Positions 1 through 8,605 are shown, counted from the first letter of the stretch. The stretch: DNA of 38,042 bases from CAYMBP01 sp964388745 (GCA_964388745.1 CAYMBP010000016.1:1-38042); one strand, 5' to 3'. Made by a program: numbers and translations. Notes: generated from the letters alone by a model not told the origin.

Positions 1-1
1 C

Positions 2-457
2 AATCGCCTAACAAAAAGCACTGTTCTGTCTGAAGATAAACTGTTTGCAACACTCGATACCACAACACGAGAATTATATCTCAAGGCAGATAACCGAATT
101 TTGCTTTCAGATACCGTTGGATTTATTAACCAACTTCCACATCACTTAATTGATGCCTTTAAGTCAACACTTGATGAACTCTATTATGCTGACTTATTAA
201 TTCATGTAATTGATGCAAGTAATCCAGCATGGCAAAATCAGGTCAATATTGTTGAAGAAATGCTTGATGAACTAGAAATTAGCAAGCCAATGCTGTATGT
301 CTTTAACAAACAAGACTTACTTTCTTCTGAACAAAAGTCCGAGCTTGATGTTGAATCATTAAGCTTTAGACCACACCTTATTATTGATACACAATCTAAA
401 GAGGGTGTACAACCTCTTATGGATTATCTAATGACCACGCCAATAAAAAAAGAATAA
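2..457 (+). CDS. hflX: GTPase HflX, C-terminal part (5' end outside window)
   Basis: The frame is open from base 2, so this is the 3' part of a gene that begins before the window; an internal TTG at 101 is not a start. The residues visible are the switch I/G2 region (NRLT...LFATLD.TTR), the G3 motif LLSDTVGFI followed by LPHHLIDAFKSTLDE, and the G4 motif NKQD, in the order and spacing of HflX. HflX is a ribosome-associated GTPase that splits stalled or hibernating 70S ribosomes after stress. The protein ends soon after the G domain, so it lacks a long C-terminal extension. The stop is followed after 27 nt by the gap gene with a good Shine-Dalgarno, so both may share a transcript. Confidence 0.93.
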   Translation, partial: NRLTKSTVLSEDKLFATLDTTTRELYLKADNRILLSDTVGFINQLPHHLIDAFKSTLDELYYADLLIHVIDASNPAWQNQVNIVEEMLDELEISKPMLYVFNKQDLLSSEQKSELDVESLSFRPHLIIDTQSKEGVQPLMDYLMTTPIKKE

Positions 458-484
458 TTTTACTCGCAAAAAAGGAGTAGGAGT

Positions 485-1489
485 ATGTCGAACCCTATTG
501 CCATAAATGGGTTTGGAAGAATTGGTCGCAATTTTTTGCGAGCTGTTCTTGAAGACCAAAAAACTGCAAATTTATTTACTGTAAAAGCTATCAATTTAGG
601 CCCAAGCACAGCTGAACATGTAGCTCTTTTATTTTCCCATGATTCTGTTTATGGAACATTTAACAAAAAAACTGACTATAAAGATGGTTATTTATACATT
701 GATGATTATGAACCAATTGCAATATTACAAGAGCCTGATCCATTACTTATTAACTGGAAAAAGTTTAATATCACCTGGGTAATTGAATGTTCAGGAAAAC
801 TCACATCTAAAGAAAAAGCCCTACAACACTGCAGAGCTGGAGCTCAAAAAATATTAATATCAGCCCCTTGTTCAACAGCTGATGTCACTATCGTCCCAGG
901 TATAAATGATGCGGACTACAATCAAAAAAATCACAATATTGTCTCTCTTGGTAGCTGCACAACTAATTGCCTTGCACATCTTATTCAACCTCTTCATCAG
1001 TCATTCAAATTAACTTCTGGGCTTGTAACCACAGTACATGCCTACACGAACAATCAACAACTCCTTGACAGCTATCATAAAGATCCACGACGAGGACGAG
1101 CTGCAGCACTTAATATTATTCCAACGAGTACTGGAGCTGAAAAAGTCATCTCTCTTCTTTTTCCTGAACTTGCAGGCAAAATTAAAGCTCAAGCATTACG
1201 AGTTCCTGTTGCCAACATTTCATTAGTTGATTTTTCTTTTACTACAGAAAAAGCAATAACAAAAGAATCAATTAATCAGCTATACAAAGAACAAGCCATG
1301 AATAATCCATATCTTGACTATTCGATACTCCCTCTTGTTTCATCTGATTTTATTCACAACTCTCATTCAGCTATTTTTGATTCAACACTAACTCTTTGCT
1401 CCTATGGGCTGGGCAAAATAGCTGGATGGTATGATAATGAATATGGCTATTCATCACGAATGAAAGATTTTCTACTTCACAACTTATAA
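485..1489 (+). CDS. gap: Glyceraldehyde-3-phosphate dehydrogenase, GapB-like cofactor site
   Basis: At 334 residues it has the usual length of phosphorylating GAPDH. It has the Rossmann start INGFGRIGR (7-15), the catalytic Cys158 in SCTTNC, His185 in VTTVHAYTNNQ and the phosphate-site stretch DPRRGRAAALNIIPTSTGAEK-like (200-220). It interconverts glyceraldehyde-3-phosphate and 1,3-bisphosphoglycerate in the cytosol. The Asp that normally follows Asn at the end of beta-strand 2 (IND) and hydrogen-bonds the NAD ribose is absent here: the text reads INLGPS (36-41). Loss of this Asp is typical of NADP-using GapB enzymes, so an anabolic or NADP-tolerant role is inferred. The SNAS before the catalytic Cys is changed to SLGS. 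A GGAG lies 7 nt before the ATG. Confidence 0.93.
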   Translation: MSNPIAINGFGRIGRNFLRAVLEDQKTANLFTVKAINLGPSTAEHVALLFSHDSVYGTFNKKTDYKDGYLYIDDYEPIAILQEPDPLLINWKKFNITWVIECSGKLTSKEKALQHCRAGAQKILISAPCSTADVTIVPGINDADYNQKNHNIVSLGSCTTNCLAHLIQPLHQSFKLTSGLVTTVHAYTNNQQLLDSYHKDPRRGRAAALNIIPTSTGAEKVISLLFPELAGKIKAQALRVPVANISLVDFSFTTEKAITKESINQLYKEQAMNNPYLDYSILPLVSSDFIHNSHSAIFDSTLTLCSYGLGKIAGWYDNEYGYSSRMKDFLLHNL

Positions 1490-1546
1490 AACTTATATTA
1501 GACTTATACCTAATCAAAACATTTTATTCATAGAAATAAAAATGGC

Positions 1547-1623
1547 GGGCCCATAGCTCAGTTGGTTAGAGCAGTCGGCTCATAACCGAAAGGTCCCAGG
1601 TTCAAGTCCTGGTGGGCCCACCA
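1547..1623 (+). tRNA. tRNA with CAU anticodon, probably tRNA-Ile2 (lysidine type)
   Basis: A complete 77-nt cloverleaf with encoded CCA: acceptor GGGCCCA pairs with TGGGCCC, D arm AGCTCAGTTGGTTAGAGC, anticodon stem CGG/CCG around loop CTCATAA, and T arm with TTCAAGT. The anticodon is CAU, shared by initiator Met, elongator Met and Ile2. The initiator is excluded because the 1-72 pair is G-C. Acceptor pairs C4-G69 and C5-G68 are among the known recognition elements of TilS, the lysidine synthetase, and the overall body resembles Ile2 of other bacteria. Elongator Met remains the alternative. Confidence 0.95.
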
Positions 1624-1687
1624 CTATTCTAAAAATTTAGTCCCTATCGCTGATAAATAGTATTCTTTCATAAAAAAGGACTCACCC

Positions 1688-2422
1688 ATGACAGGAAAAG
1701 ATCTTATTTGTTCTATCAAATTACTTGTTAATTGTGATCAAAAGATACACACAATTAAACAAACTGTTTCTGATAAAAATAATAAGCTCTCGACAATAAC
1801 AAAAAAAATTGCAGATCTCAAATCTGCAGCTAGCAGTCTTGAAAAACAAATTATGACCCAACGCAAAGAAGCTGATTTTCAAAAGCTTCAGGCGCTTGAA
1901 CTTAAGCAAAATGAAGACGCTAAAAGAGAAACACTTGAGTCACTATCTAACCCTAAAGAATACAAAGCTCTAGAAAAAGAGATTGAAGCAATCACGAGAA
2001 AGCGCATTGAGCTTGATGAAAAAATTATTAAGCTTTGGTATAACACTGAGCAAGCAACAGATCAAGCGCAAAAGCAGCTTGATGCAAATATCAATCATGT
2101 AAAAGAGCTTGAACAAGAATACATAGAAGCTGAAAAAAATATTGCAACGTTAAATAGCGAATTTGCTGGACACAAAGCTGAGCGAACAAAACTTTTTAGC
2201 CATATTCCACAAGACTGGCAAAATAAATATGAGCGCATGTTACTCAGTGTACATGACCCAATTGTTCCTGTCTCATCTTCAAGCTGTAGCTCATGTTATT
2301 ATTCTATTCTTACACAAGATATTAACAAGCTAAAAAAAGATGAAATTTTACCATGCCGTAACTGTTATCGTTTTTTGTATCTTGACGAAGAAGAAAATCA
2401 ACAAGCATTTTCTTCCCATTAA
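1688..2422 (+). CDS. C4-type zinc-ribbon coiled-coil protein (COG1579 family)
   Basis: 244 residues. Residues about 15-175 are a long, charged, heptad-rich helical hairpin without Pro or Gly; the C-terminal part has two CxxC knuckles, CSSC and CRNC, separated by about 20 residues, followed by aromatic residues, as in the zf-RING_7/COG1579 family. The family has no firm biochemical role; nucleic-acid binding is often suggested. An RNase H gene follows by 14 nt, and the same pairing (zinc-ribbon coiled coil next to RNase H) is known in actinobacteria, which supports a shared function in RNA or RNA/DNA hybrid handling. AAGGA stands before the start. Confidence 0.88.
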   Translation: MTGKDLICSIKLLVNCDQKIHTIKQTVSDKNNKLSTITKKIADLKSAASSLEKQIMTQRKEADFQKLQALELKQNEDAKRETLESLSNPKEYKALEKEIEAITRKRIELDEKIIKLWYNTEQATDQAQKQLDANINHVKELEQEYIEAEKNIATLNSEFAGHKAERTKLFSHIPQDWQNKYERMLLSVHDPIVPVSSSSCSSCYYSILTQDINKLKKDEILPCRNCYRFLYLDEEENQQAFSSH

Positions 2423-2436
2423 AAGTATAAAGCATC

Positions 2437-2955
2437 ATGATACAGACATCTTTTCTCAATACCTCTAAACAGACTTGGACTATTTTTATTGATGGTGCCT
2501 CACGAGGAAATCCTGGAAAATCTGGAGCAGGTATTTTTGTTGAAGAAAATGGCAATACTCTACTTAAAAAGTCTGTCTATCTTGGCTCAATAACAAATAA
2601 TCAAGCTGAATATTTGGCCCTAGCACTAGCAATCTTTTTTACAGAAGAGCTCTGCCACATTAAAAAAATGTCTCTTCCTTCATTAAGAATAATTTCTGAT
2701 TCATTATTACTTGTTAAACAAATTGAAGGGGCCTATTCAGTTAAAAATCCAGTTTTAAAAGAAATGAAATACTGTATCATGAAACTGCTTTCAAACACCT
2801 CTTTTACGATTGAACATGTTTTGCGTCAACATAATAAGAAAGCAGATGCTTTAGCAAACTTAGGGATTGATCAAAAGATTCCCATGCCTGAAGAATTTTA
2901 TGCTTTTATCTGTACACACTGCCCCATTATTCAAGATGTGCTCTATGCTCCATAA
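2437..2955 (+). CDS. Ribonuclease H family protein (RNase HI type)
   Basis: 172 residues with the complete RNase HI active site: Asp19 in FIDGASRGNPG, Glu58 in NNQAEY, Asp88 in ISDS and Asp137 in KADALAN. It should cleave the RNA strand of RNA/DNA hybrids with Mg2+ in the cytosol. The GNPG loop and the ADxLAN end place it with the short plant-and-archaea-like bacterial branch, often encoded beside COG1579 proteins, instead of the E. coli RnhA branch with its basic protrusion. The 3' end overlaps the next gene by 11 nt, which suggests translational coupling. No clear Shine-Dalgarno is seen; it probably depends on translation of the preceding gene. Confidence 0.9.
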   Translation: MIQTSFLNTSKQTWTIFIDGASRGNPGKSGAGIFVEENGNTLLKKSVYLGSITNNQAEYLALALAIFFTEELCHIKKMSLPSLRIISDSLLLVKQIEGAYSVKNPVLKEMKYCIMKLLSNTSFTIEHVLRQHNKKADALANLGIDQKIPMPEEFYAFICTHCPIIQDVLYAP

Positions 2956-4132
2956 CATACTGCTTTTAATGGGCATTTTCTTAAGCCCATGCGTTGTTTA
3001 TACAGCTCCTACAGGGGCCAAGGTTAGTTATGAAACGATTCGAGTCCTCATTGGCGAAGAATGCTTTAAAAAAGGATCTCATACAATTCATGCAGAAGCT
3101 GACATTTCTATTAAAGAAGATCTTCACAACAGATCTATGCCTCAGCTTGTCGGTAGGCACCTAACTGTCTACTTTAAAAATGGCTCTTTTTTTATTTCAA
3201 CAGATAATAAAAAGGCAACAGTTATGAAACAATCATCACTTAAAATTTTTAGTGATGATAATCACCTTACATTCAATAATAAGAAATATAATGGCAGTAT
3301 CACGCTTCATTGCGATAAAGAAAAAAGAAAAATTCTTATTATTAATGAACTCAATGTAGAAGACTATATTTACTCAGTTTTGCGCTCAGAATGCATACCT
3401 TATTGGCCATTTGAAATTCAAAAAGTGCAGGCTGTTGCTTCTCGTTCCTACGCGCTTTATCATATTCATGCAAGCAGAATAAGAAATAAACTATACGATA
3501 TAAAAAACAATACTCTCAATCAAGTCTATGATGGACACCATACAATTAAGCATCTTGATGAAGCAGTAAAGCAGACAAATCATCAAATTTTGACCTATGA
3601 ACATAAACCAGCCCTAACCATGTTTGATATTTGTTGTGGTGGCGTTGTTCCTGCACATTTGCCAACAGCAGATAAAAGTAAGCCTTATTTATTTAGGCCA
3701 TACAAGTGCGTATACTGCAAGCAAAGCTCTCAGTATGAATGGAGTATTCATATGCCGCACAAAGATTTTATAAAAAAACTTAAGCAGCATAAAGAACTCA
3801 GAAAAAAAATAATTGGGATTGGCTTTCTCAAAAAAATTAGTACACAACATCACAATAAATCAAATACTACTCAAAAAATTTATCTTGATGGCAGTTATCA
3901 GTCAGCCTGTCTTTCAACTAAAGAGATTAAAGCAGCCCTTCCTGGACATTTCAAAAGTCCTTCTTTTACCATAAAAAAAGAAAAGGGGACAGTAAAAATA
4001 GAGGGCCGAGGATTTGGCCACCACCACGGCCTCTGTCAATGCGGTGCCTTTTATATGGTTAAAGCAGGGTGGAGTTATAAAGAGATATTACGTTTTTATT
4101 TTCCACGAACAAAACTTATTCGCCATATATAA
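2945..4132 (+). CDS. Secreted SpoIID/LytB-domain protein (peptidoglycan-acting)
   Basis: The frame is open from 2867, but that start lies inside RNase H; the ATG at 2945 gives a short N-region and a hydrophobic signal peptide (LLLMGIFLSPCVVYTA), so it is preferred (395 residues); ATG 2936 is possible. The SpoIID core is clear: VEDYIYSVLRSECIPYWP with the conserved Glu, then QAVASRSYALYH, a Cys/Gly segment FDICCGGV with CVYC, and the C-terminal GRGFGHHHGLCQCGA...GWSYKEIL..YFP. SpoIID is a lytic transglycosylase needed for engulfment in spore formers; relatives in non-sporulators act on stripped glycan or as amidase enhancers. Here a role in envelope remodelling outside the inner membrane is inferred. 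Confidence 0.87.
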   Translation: MLHNILLLMGIFLSPCVVYTAPTGAKVSYETIRVLIGEECFKKGSHTIHAEADISIKEDLHNRSMPQLVGRHLTVYFKNGSFFISTDNKKATVMKQSSLKIFSDDNHLTFNNKKYNGSITLHCDKEKRKILIINELNVEDYIYSVLRSECIPYWPFEIQKVQAVASRSYALYHIHASRIRNKLYDIKNNTLNQVYDGHHTIKHLDEAVKQTNHQILTYEHKPALTMFDICCGGVVPAHLPTADKSKPYLFRPYKCVYCKQSSQYEWSIHMPHKDFIKKLKQHKELRKKIIGIGFLKKISTQHHNKSNTTQKIYLDGSYQSACLSTKEIKAALPGHFKSPSFTIKKEKGTVKIEGRGFGHHHGLCQCGAFYMVKAGWSYKEILRFYFPRTKLIRHI

Positions 4133-4164
4133 CATTTTATTAAGGGGCTAGAGAGGAAAGATCC

Positions 4165-4677
4165 ATGCCTAACTATCGTACCCACTTATGTATTGGTGCT
4201 GCTGTTGCCTCAGTAAGCCTTGTTGCTCATGCTACACTCTTTTCTCCACTATCACATTTTGCAGAATATTTTTTGTATATTGGACTAACACTTCTTGGCT
4301 CACTTTTTCCTGATATTGATACTTACAGCAGGATACAGCGTATTTGTATGACCATCACTCTTTTGAGTTTGAGTATTGCGATTATGTACGAAAAATTATA
4401 CCAAGCATTTTTTTGTCTAGCTTTTTTACTCTTTATGATTATAATTCCTCATCGGAGTACTACTCATCAGCCCCGTTTTTTTATTGGATTTCCTATAGCA
4501 CTCTCTGCTTATTTTTCATTTTGCTACCCTGAAATACGCAAATCAATCATAACAGGTGCCCTCTTCTTTATCCTTGGCTCCTTATCTCATGTTATTGCTG
4601 ATAGAAAAATAACAGCATTTAAGCGGCGAATTAAACGATTTAGAAAGAGACATATCATTACAAGGCTCTTTAGATAA
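4165..4677 (+). CDS. YdjM/DUF457-type membrane-bound metal-dependent hydrolase
   Basis: 170 residues with about four hydrophobic segments and a very basic C-terminus (KRRIKRFRKR). The conserved polar residues of the family are all present: His7 in THLCIGA, Asp50 and Asp52 in GSLFPDID, His96-Arg97 with His101 in the HRSTTH motif, and His142/Asp146 in LSHVIAD. This places it in the LexA-regulated YdjM family, related to the PAP2-like/phospholipase C metal hydrolases; the substrate is unknown. GAGAGGAAAG precedes the ATG. It follows the SpoIID-like gene by 32 nt and probably closes that operon. Confidence 0.8.
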   Translation: MPNYRTHLCIGAAVASVSLVAHATLFSPLSHFAEYFLYIGLTLLGSLFPDIDTYSRIQRICMTITLLSLSIAIMYEKLYQAFFCLAFLLFMIIIPHRSTTHQPRFFIGFPIALSAYFSFCYPEIRKSIITGALFFILGSLSHVIADRKITAFKRRIKRFRKRHIITRLFR

Positions 4678-4806
4678 TCTTTGTTTAAGAGCAATAAGTC
4701 AAAATTATTTAAAGTCTTTTAAATAGACTATTTTCCATTAAAAAATAATATACAACATTGCCTTTATTCTTTATACTGTTTTTCCGTATTAAAGTAATAC
4801 AGATAA

Positions 4807-4835
4807 TTGGCTAATATATTCACCGTTAGTATAAC
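4807..4835 (+). promoter_or_regulatory. Predicted sigma-70 promoter of the alpha/beta hydrolase gene
   Basis: TTGGCT (4807-4812), a 17-nt spacer and TATAAC (4830-4835). Four of six and five of six bases agree with consensus. It lies 27 nt before the ATG at 4863 in an otherwise empty 185-nt gap. Confidence 0.5.
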
Positions 4836-4862
4836 TATCATATTCTTAAGGCTAACAGCACT

Positions 4863-5972
4863 ATGAGCAAAAGTATCTTTTTAACTGTTATTTTCTTTTT
4901 GCTTATTCCCTCTGGAAATGCAAAAGGAGATAGTTTTTCTCTTAAACTTCAAGATGAAACAGAGTATGACATTAATTATCAATTACTTTCAGATTCCTCA
5001 CCAACGTCACTCAATTATGAACATATTCCTCTCAAAACAGAAGATAACATTGATTTTGACGCCTACTTTGTAAATAACCAAAGTAATACCGTTATTGTTT
5101 TAGGCCACGGCTTTCAAAATAACTGTGATGACATGAAAGATACCGCGCAACTCTTTAATCCATGCTATGACATTATGATTTTTAATTATCGTTGGGCTCA
5201 TCAACTTAAATCGTACACATTTAGATGGAACAACCTTAAAAATCCAACAAAAGCTTTGCTCACATGTGAAAAAAATGAAATTAAAGCTGTTGTCGATTAC
5301 CTTCGCGCCCGCAAAAAATATAAAAGAGTCATTGGACTTGGCCAATGTTATAGTGCTATCACCTTCATCCATGCTCAAGAAGATGCTGTAATAAACAGCT
5401 ATTCTCTCTTTGACAAAATCATTTGTGATAGCCCACCCTCTTCAATTAGTGATCTATTTTCCAGCGTTATGAAAGATCCAATGCTTCCTTTCAACTCAAA
5501 AAAGGGGGGGTTCCCTTCATTTATACGAAAATTTCTTATAAATGATCGATTAATTAACGCATGTAAACTTGGCTTTAAAATAACAAATACAGATTTTTCA
5601 CTTGATAAAGCACTTGGAGCTCTTGCAGCTACCCCCATGCTCTTTTTTCATAGCAAACAAGACAAGCTTGTTCCCTTTGATACATTTAAAAAAGTCTGGG
5701 ATGCCAAGTCTGGCGAAAAAGCTCTTTGCCTGACTCCTTATTACCATGTCGAACATCGTAATAATCCAGGTATTTATACTGTGGTTTGTAAGGCATTTAT
5801 TGAATCAAGTCCACGAGTCATATGCGAACAAACAACTCGCAAACCTCATATCATTCAAGCAACTTCAATGCTTGAGCTACTCTCCCCCTATATTAAAAAG
5901 CGCACGAGCATTTCTAGTTGTGACCGAGGCAATCTCTTCAAGCGAATAAGAAAGAAGCTCTGCAAGTACTGA
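4863..5972 (+). CDS. Secreted alpha/beta hydrolase with a Cys nucleophile
   Basis: 369 residues with a signal peptide (residues 1-20, ending SGNA). The fold is seen from the strand-plus-oxyanion motif VIVLGHGF (77-84), the nucleophile elbow IGLGQCYSA (157-165) and LFFHSKQDKLVP (260-271) with Asp267; His295 or His298 would complete the triad. The usual GxSxG is here GQCYS: Cys162 takes the place of Ser and the second Gly is Ser. Cys nucleophiles occur in dienelactone hydrolases, so this may still be active; the substrate is unknown. The last 32 codons lie antisense to the 3' end of tatD. The protein is probably exported to periplasm or beyond. Confidence 0.8.
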   Translation: MSKSIFLTVIFFLLIPSGNAKGDSFSLKLQDETEYDINYQLLSDSSPTSLNYEHIPLKTEDNIDFDAYFVNNQSNTVIVLGHGFQNNCDDMKDTAQLFNPCYDIMIFNYRWAHQLKSYTFRWNNLKNPTKALLTCEKNEIKAVVDYLRARKKYKRVIGLGQCYSAITFIHAQEDAVINSYSLFDKIICDSPPSSISDLFSSVMKDPMLPFNSKKGGFPSFIRKFLINDRLINACKLGFKITNTDFSLDKALGALAATPMLFFHSKQDKLVPFDTFKKVWDAKSGEKALCLTPYYHVEHRNNPGIYTVVCKAFIESSPRVICEQTTRKPHIIQATSMLELLSPYIKKRTSISSCDRGNLFKRIRKKLCKY

Positions 5973-6695
5973 AGCAAATAGCGGAATGTAAGCGGGGAAG
6001 TTCTTTTTTCCACGGTATTGCTGAGGGGGTAAAAAAGGTGAATCCGTCTCTAAAATAATATGTTTTGGGTCGATTGTCGCAATGACATCTCGCAACCACT
6101 GATTTTTAGGATATGTAATAGGAGCATCAATTCCTACATACAATCCCCATGATGTCACTATGTCTGCAAAGTCTTTTTTTTGTGCAAAGCAATGAATAAC
6201 AGCTTTAAGTTCTTCTTTATGATATGGCTCTAGTATTGTTAATACTTCATCTGCAGACTCTCGAACATGAATAACTAATGCGCGCTTTGTCTCAAGGGCT
6301 AATTCAATGTGAGCCTTAAAAGCATCTTGTTGTCGCAGACGATCAAAAGGCTTGTGATAAAAATCAAGACCAGTCTCTCCAATCCCTACTACTTTATGCG
6401 CATAATCATCTTCTTTAAGAATTTTTTTGAATTCTACAATAGCTTTTTTCCACTCTGAATTAGTATCACATGGGTGAACTCCAAGTGTCGCATAAACAGA
6501 GTCAAATTGCTGTGCAAGCATGAGTGAATTTTTGCTTTCTACTAAACTGGTTCCAACATTAATAATTGTTTCGACACCAGCTTGCATTGCTTGATCTATA
6601 TAGCCTTGTATAAAACGTAGATGTTCATCACTTAAAAATGACTCTCGCTCTTTTTCAACCATAATATTCAAGTGACAATGAGTATCAATAAACAT
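5877..6695 (-). CDS. tatD: TatD family metal-dependent deoxyribonuclease
   Basis: The frame opens at 6722, but the ATG at 6695 has AGGGA just upstream and gives the classic MFIDTHCHL start; 272 residues. Metal ligands are in place: His6 and His8 (THCH), Glu in GIGETGLDF, His in VIHVRES, His in VIHCFA and Asp in LETDSPFL. TatD enzymes are Mg-dependent 3'-5' exonucleases acting on single-stranded DNA and RNA, used in DNA repair and quality control. The gene converges on the alpha/beta hydrolase and the two overlap by 96 nt. Confidence 0.93.
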   Translation of the reverse strand: MFIDTHCHLNIMVEKERESFLSDEHLRFIQGYIDQAMQAGVETIINVGTSLVESKNSLMLAQQFDSVYATLGVHPCDTNSEWKKAIVEFKKILKEDDYAHKVVGIGETGLDFYHKPFDRLRQQDAFKAHIELALETKRALVIHVRESADEVLTILEPYHKEELKAVIHCFAQKKDFADIVTSWGLYVGIDAPITYPKNQWLRDVIATIDPKHIILETDSPFLPPQQYRGKKNFPAYIPLFASVLAELLSYSLEEIASVTTRNARALFNIGGE

Positions 6696-6837
6696 ATTTT
6701 CCCTGAAGTTAACATTAATCAAACACTTTAACCTATTTAATAATCGTACAGCTTATTTTTTTGTAAATTTCACCAAACATCTTAACTATAGCTAACAATA
6801 ATCACTTCATAAGAAGAATCTTTTAGGACTTTCTATC

Positions 6838-6866
6838 TTGACAAAAAATCTTCTATCCCACATTAT
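6838..6866 (+). promoter_or_regulatory. Predicted promoter of the GH1 glycosidase gene
   Basis: A perfect TTGACA (6838-6843), a 17-nt spacer and CATTAT (6861-6866). It lies about 80 nt before the start codon at 6949, within the 253-nt divergent gap to tatD. Confidence 0.45.
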
Positions 6867-6948
6867 CAACTGTAATTTTGTTAAAAAGGCTATTATTCAC
6901 AATAAATAAATTGTAGGTCAAATTAGCAGCCTTTTATTGGAGTTTTGC

Positions 6949-8364
6949 ATGCTTTATACTTCCATAAGTCAACTAGTATACATCATTACATACATCACGC
7001 TACTTACTAATCTTTTTTTTGGTCATATGCATGCAAAAAAAAAGATTTCTCTTCCACCCCTCATGGGGGTTGCATGGGCAGAATTTCAAAACTCAGGAGA
7101 AACTTTAGTTAATAGTCAATGGAACACCTGGCAACATACTCACCGCCCTGATAAGCCAACCATTGAGAATGGACAAAAATCAGGGCCCTCTTGTGATCAT
7201 TGGAATCGCTATGAACAAGATATACAGCTTATTAAAGACCTTGGCTGTAATGCATGCCGCTTCTCAATTGATTGGAGCATGATTGAGCCAATGCAAGGAG
7301 TTTTTAATCAAAAAGCTTTAAATCATTATCACCAAGAAATTGATGTTATGCTCAAACAAGGCATCACTCCTATGGTCACAATGTATCACTTCGTTCACCC
7401 TCAATGGTTTGAAAACCTTGGAGGCTTTGAAAAGATTAAAAATCTTAAATATTTTAAACGATTTTGTCTAAAAATTTTTAATGAGTTTCAAAGTAAAGTA
7501 TCTCTTTGGTGTACTATCAACGAACCTGGATCATTTGCATTTCAAGCATATATTAATAAAGCCTTTCCACCAGGACTATCTGATCTTCATAAAGCAGGAA
7601 CCGTGCTTCGCAATATGCTTCTTGCCCATGTTAGCGTATATCAAGAAATTAAATCTCTTCCTACAGGAAAAAATGCTCACGTTGGACTTGTTCATCAATA
7701 CTTAACTTTTGAACCATACACAAAATGGAATATCTTTGAGAGCTGTCCCTCTTTATTTTTAAATTATTTTTTTAACGACATTATTCTCACTTTTTTACAA
7801 ACAGGAGAATTTTCCTTTCATATTCCTTTTGCAGCTTTTGTTAAAATAGATGAAATTATTAAAAGAAGACTTCCCCTTCTCAAATTTGACCAACATCCCT
7901 ACTCTGATTTTATTGGACTTAACTACTATTCACGCGTTGTTATTAAACAAAAATCATATAACTTTTTTGATCAAGACTTTATCACGCCCTCATGCAAATC
8001 AAATGAAATTATGACTGATATGCCATACCCTCTTTTTGCACAGGGGCTTTACAATGCAATTAAACATATTGCACAACTTAACATTCCTATCTATATTACC
8101 GAAAATGGCATTGCTGATGCTAAAGACAATCGCCGCAAGAAATTTTTTAAAGAGCACTTAAATGTTTTATCTCAGGCAATTAAAGAAGGTTATAATATTA
8201 AGGGGTGGTTTTACTGGACCCTCATGGACAACTTTGAATGGAATGATGGTTTTATACCGAAATTTGGCCTGTATAGCGTTAACCTTACAACACAAGAACG
8301 AAAAATAAAGCCGAGTGCCCTCTGGCTCCAAAAGCTTATTTGTAAAAATACGAGTCCAGAATAA
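6949..8364 (+). CDS. Secreted glycoside hydrolase family 1 (beta-glucosidase-like)
   Basis: A TTG at 6937 is in frame, but the TTGGAG ending 7 nt before ATG 6949 makes the latter the start (471 residues). A signal peptide or membrane anchor covers about the first 30 residues. The GH1 hallmarks are complete: acid/base Glu192 in CTINEP, nucleophile Glu385 in YITENG, plus FSIDWS, MYHFVHPQW, DFIGLNYYSR and the aglycone-end WFYWTLMDNFEWNDGF. It should hydrolyse beta-glycosides with retention. GH1 enzymes are usually cytosolic, often with a PTS; here export is predicted and no sugar transporter is nearby, so it may act on host or extracellular glycosides. The sugar preference cannot be read from sequence alone. 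Confidence 0.92.
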   Translation: MLYTSISQLVYIITYITLLTNLFFGHMHAKKKISLPPLMGVAWAEFQNSGETLVNSQWNTWQHTHRPDKPTIENGQKSGPSCDHWNRYEQDIQLIKDLGCNACRFSIDWSMIEPMQGVFNQKALNHYHQEIDVMLKQGITPMVTMYHFVHPQWFENLGGFEKIKNLKYFKRFCLKIFNEFQSKVSLWCTINEPGSFAFQAYINKAFPPGLSDLHKAGTVLRNMLLAHVSVYQEIKSLPTGKNAHVGLVHQYLTFEPYTKWNIFESCPSLFLNYFFNDIILTFLQTGEFSFHIPFAAFVKIDEIIKRRLPLLKFDQHPYSDFIGLNYYSRVVIKQKSYNFFDQDFITPSCKSNEIMTDMPYPLFAQGLYNAIKHIAQLNIPIYITENGIADAKDNRRKKFFKEHLNVLSQAIKEGYNIKGWFYWTLMDNFEWNDGFIPKFGLYSVNLTTQERKIKPSALWLQKLICKNTSPE

Positions 8365-8421
8365 ATAGAATTCTTTAACCTTTTTTCTTTTGACCTAAAC
8401 TAGTTTCATTCAGTCAAATAC

Positions 8422-8473
8422 TAGCAATAATTATTTAAATAAACGCTATTCTTGCAAGTGATAGCAATAATTA
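8422..8473 (+). repeat. Direct repeat TAGCAATAATTA, two copies 40 bp apart
   Basis: Identical 12-mers stand at 8422-8433 and 8462-8473, upstream of the HU promoter. They may be binding sites of a regulator, though the AT-richness makes chance possible. Confidence 0.5.
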
Positions 8474-8519
8474 CAATACACAACAAATCAATTATTAATA
8501 ATCCTAAGAATGCTTTTTC

Positions 8520-8548
8520 TTGACAAAGTGATCAACAACCTCTAAATT
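8520..8548 (+). promoter_or_regulatory. Predicted promoter of the HU gene
   Basis: A perfect TTGACA (8520-8525), 17 nt, then TAAATT (8543-8548, four of six). The HU start is at 8606, leaving a leader of about 50 nt with CAGGAGA before the ATG. Confidence 0.55.
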
Positions 8549-8605
8549 TTCACACTGAAACGGTAATCTTAGTAAGTCTGGTTTGTTATATCAGGAGATC
8601 GTTCT

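Noticed and set aside
1547..1623. Calling the CAU tRNA an initiator tRNA-Met
   Set aside because: The 1-72 pair is G-C, not the mismatch of bacterial initiators, and the C4-G69/C5-G68 pairs favour Ile2.
5100..5638. Antisense frames of 79-92 codons inside the alpha/beta hydrolase gene
   Set aside because: They mirror the coding frame and lack ribosome sites and family features; the sense frame has a clear fold.
6937..6948. TTG start of the GH1 gene at 6937
   Set aside because: TTGGAG stands at the right distance only for ATG 6949, and overlaps the proposed TTG.
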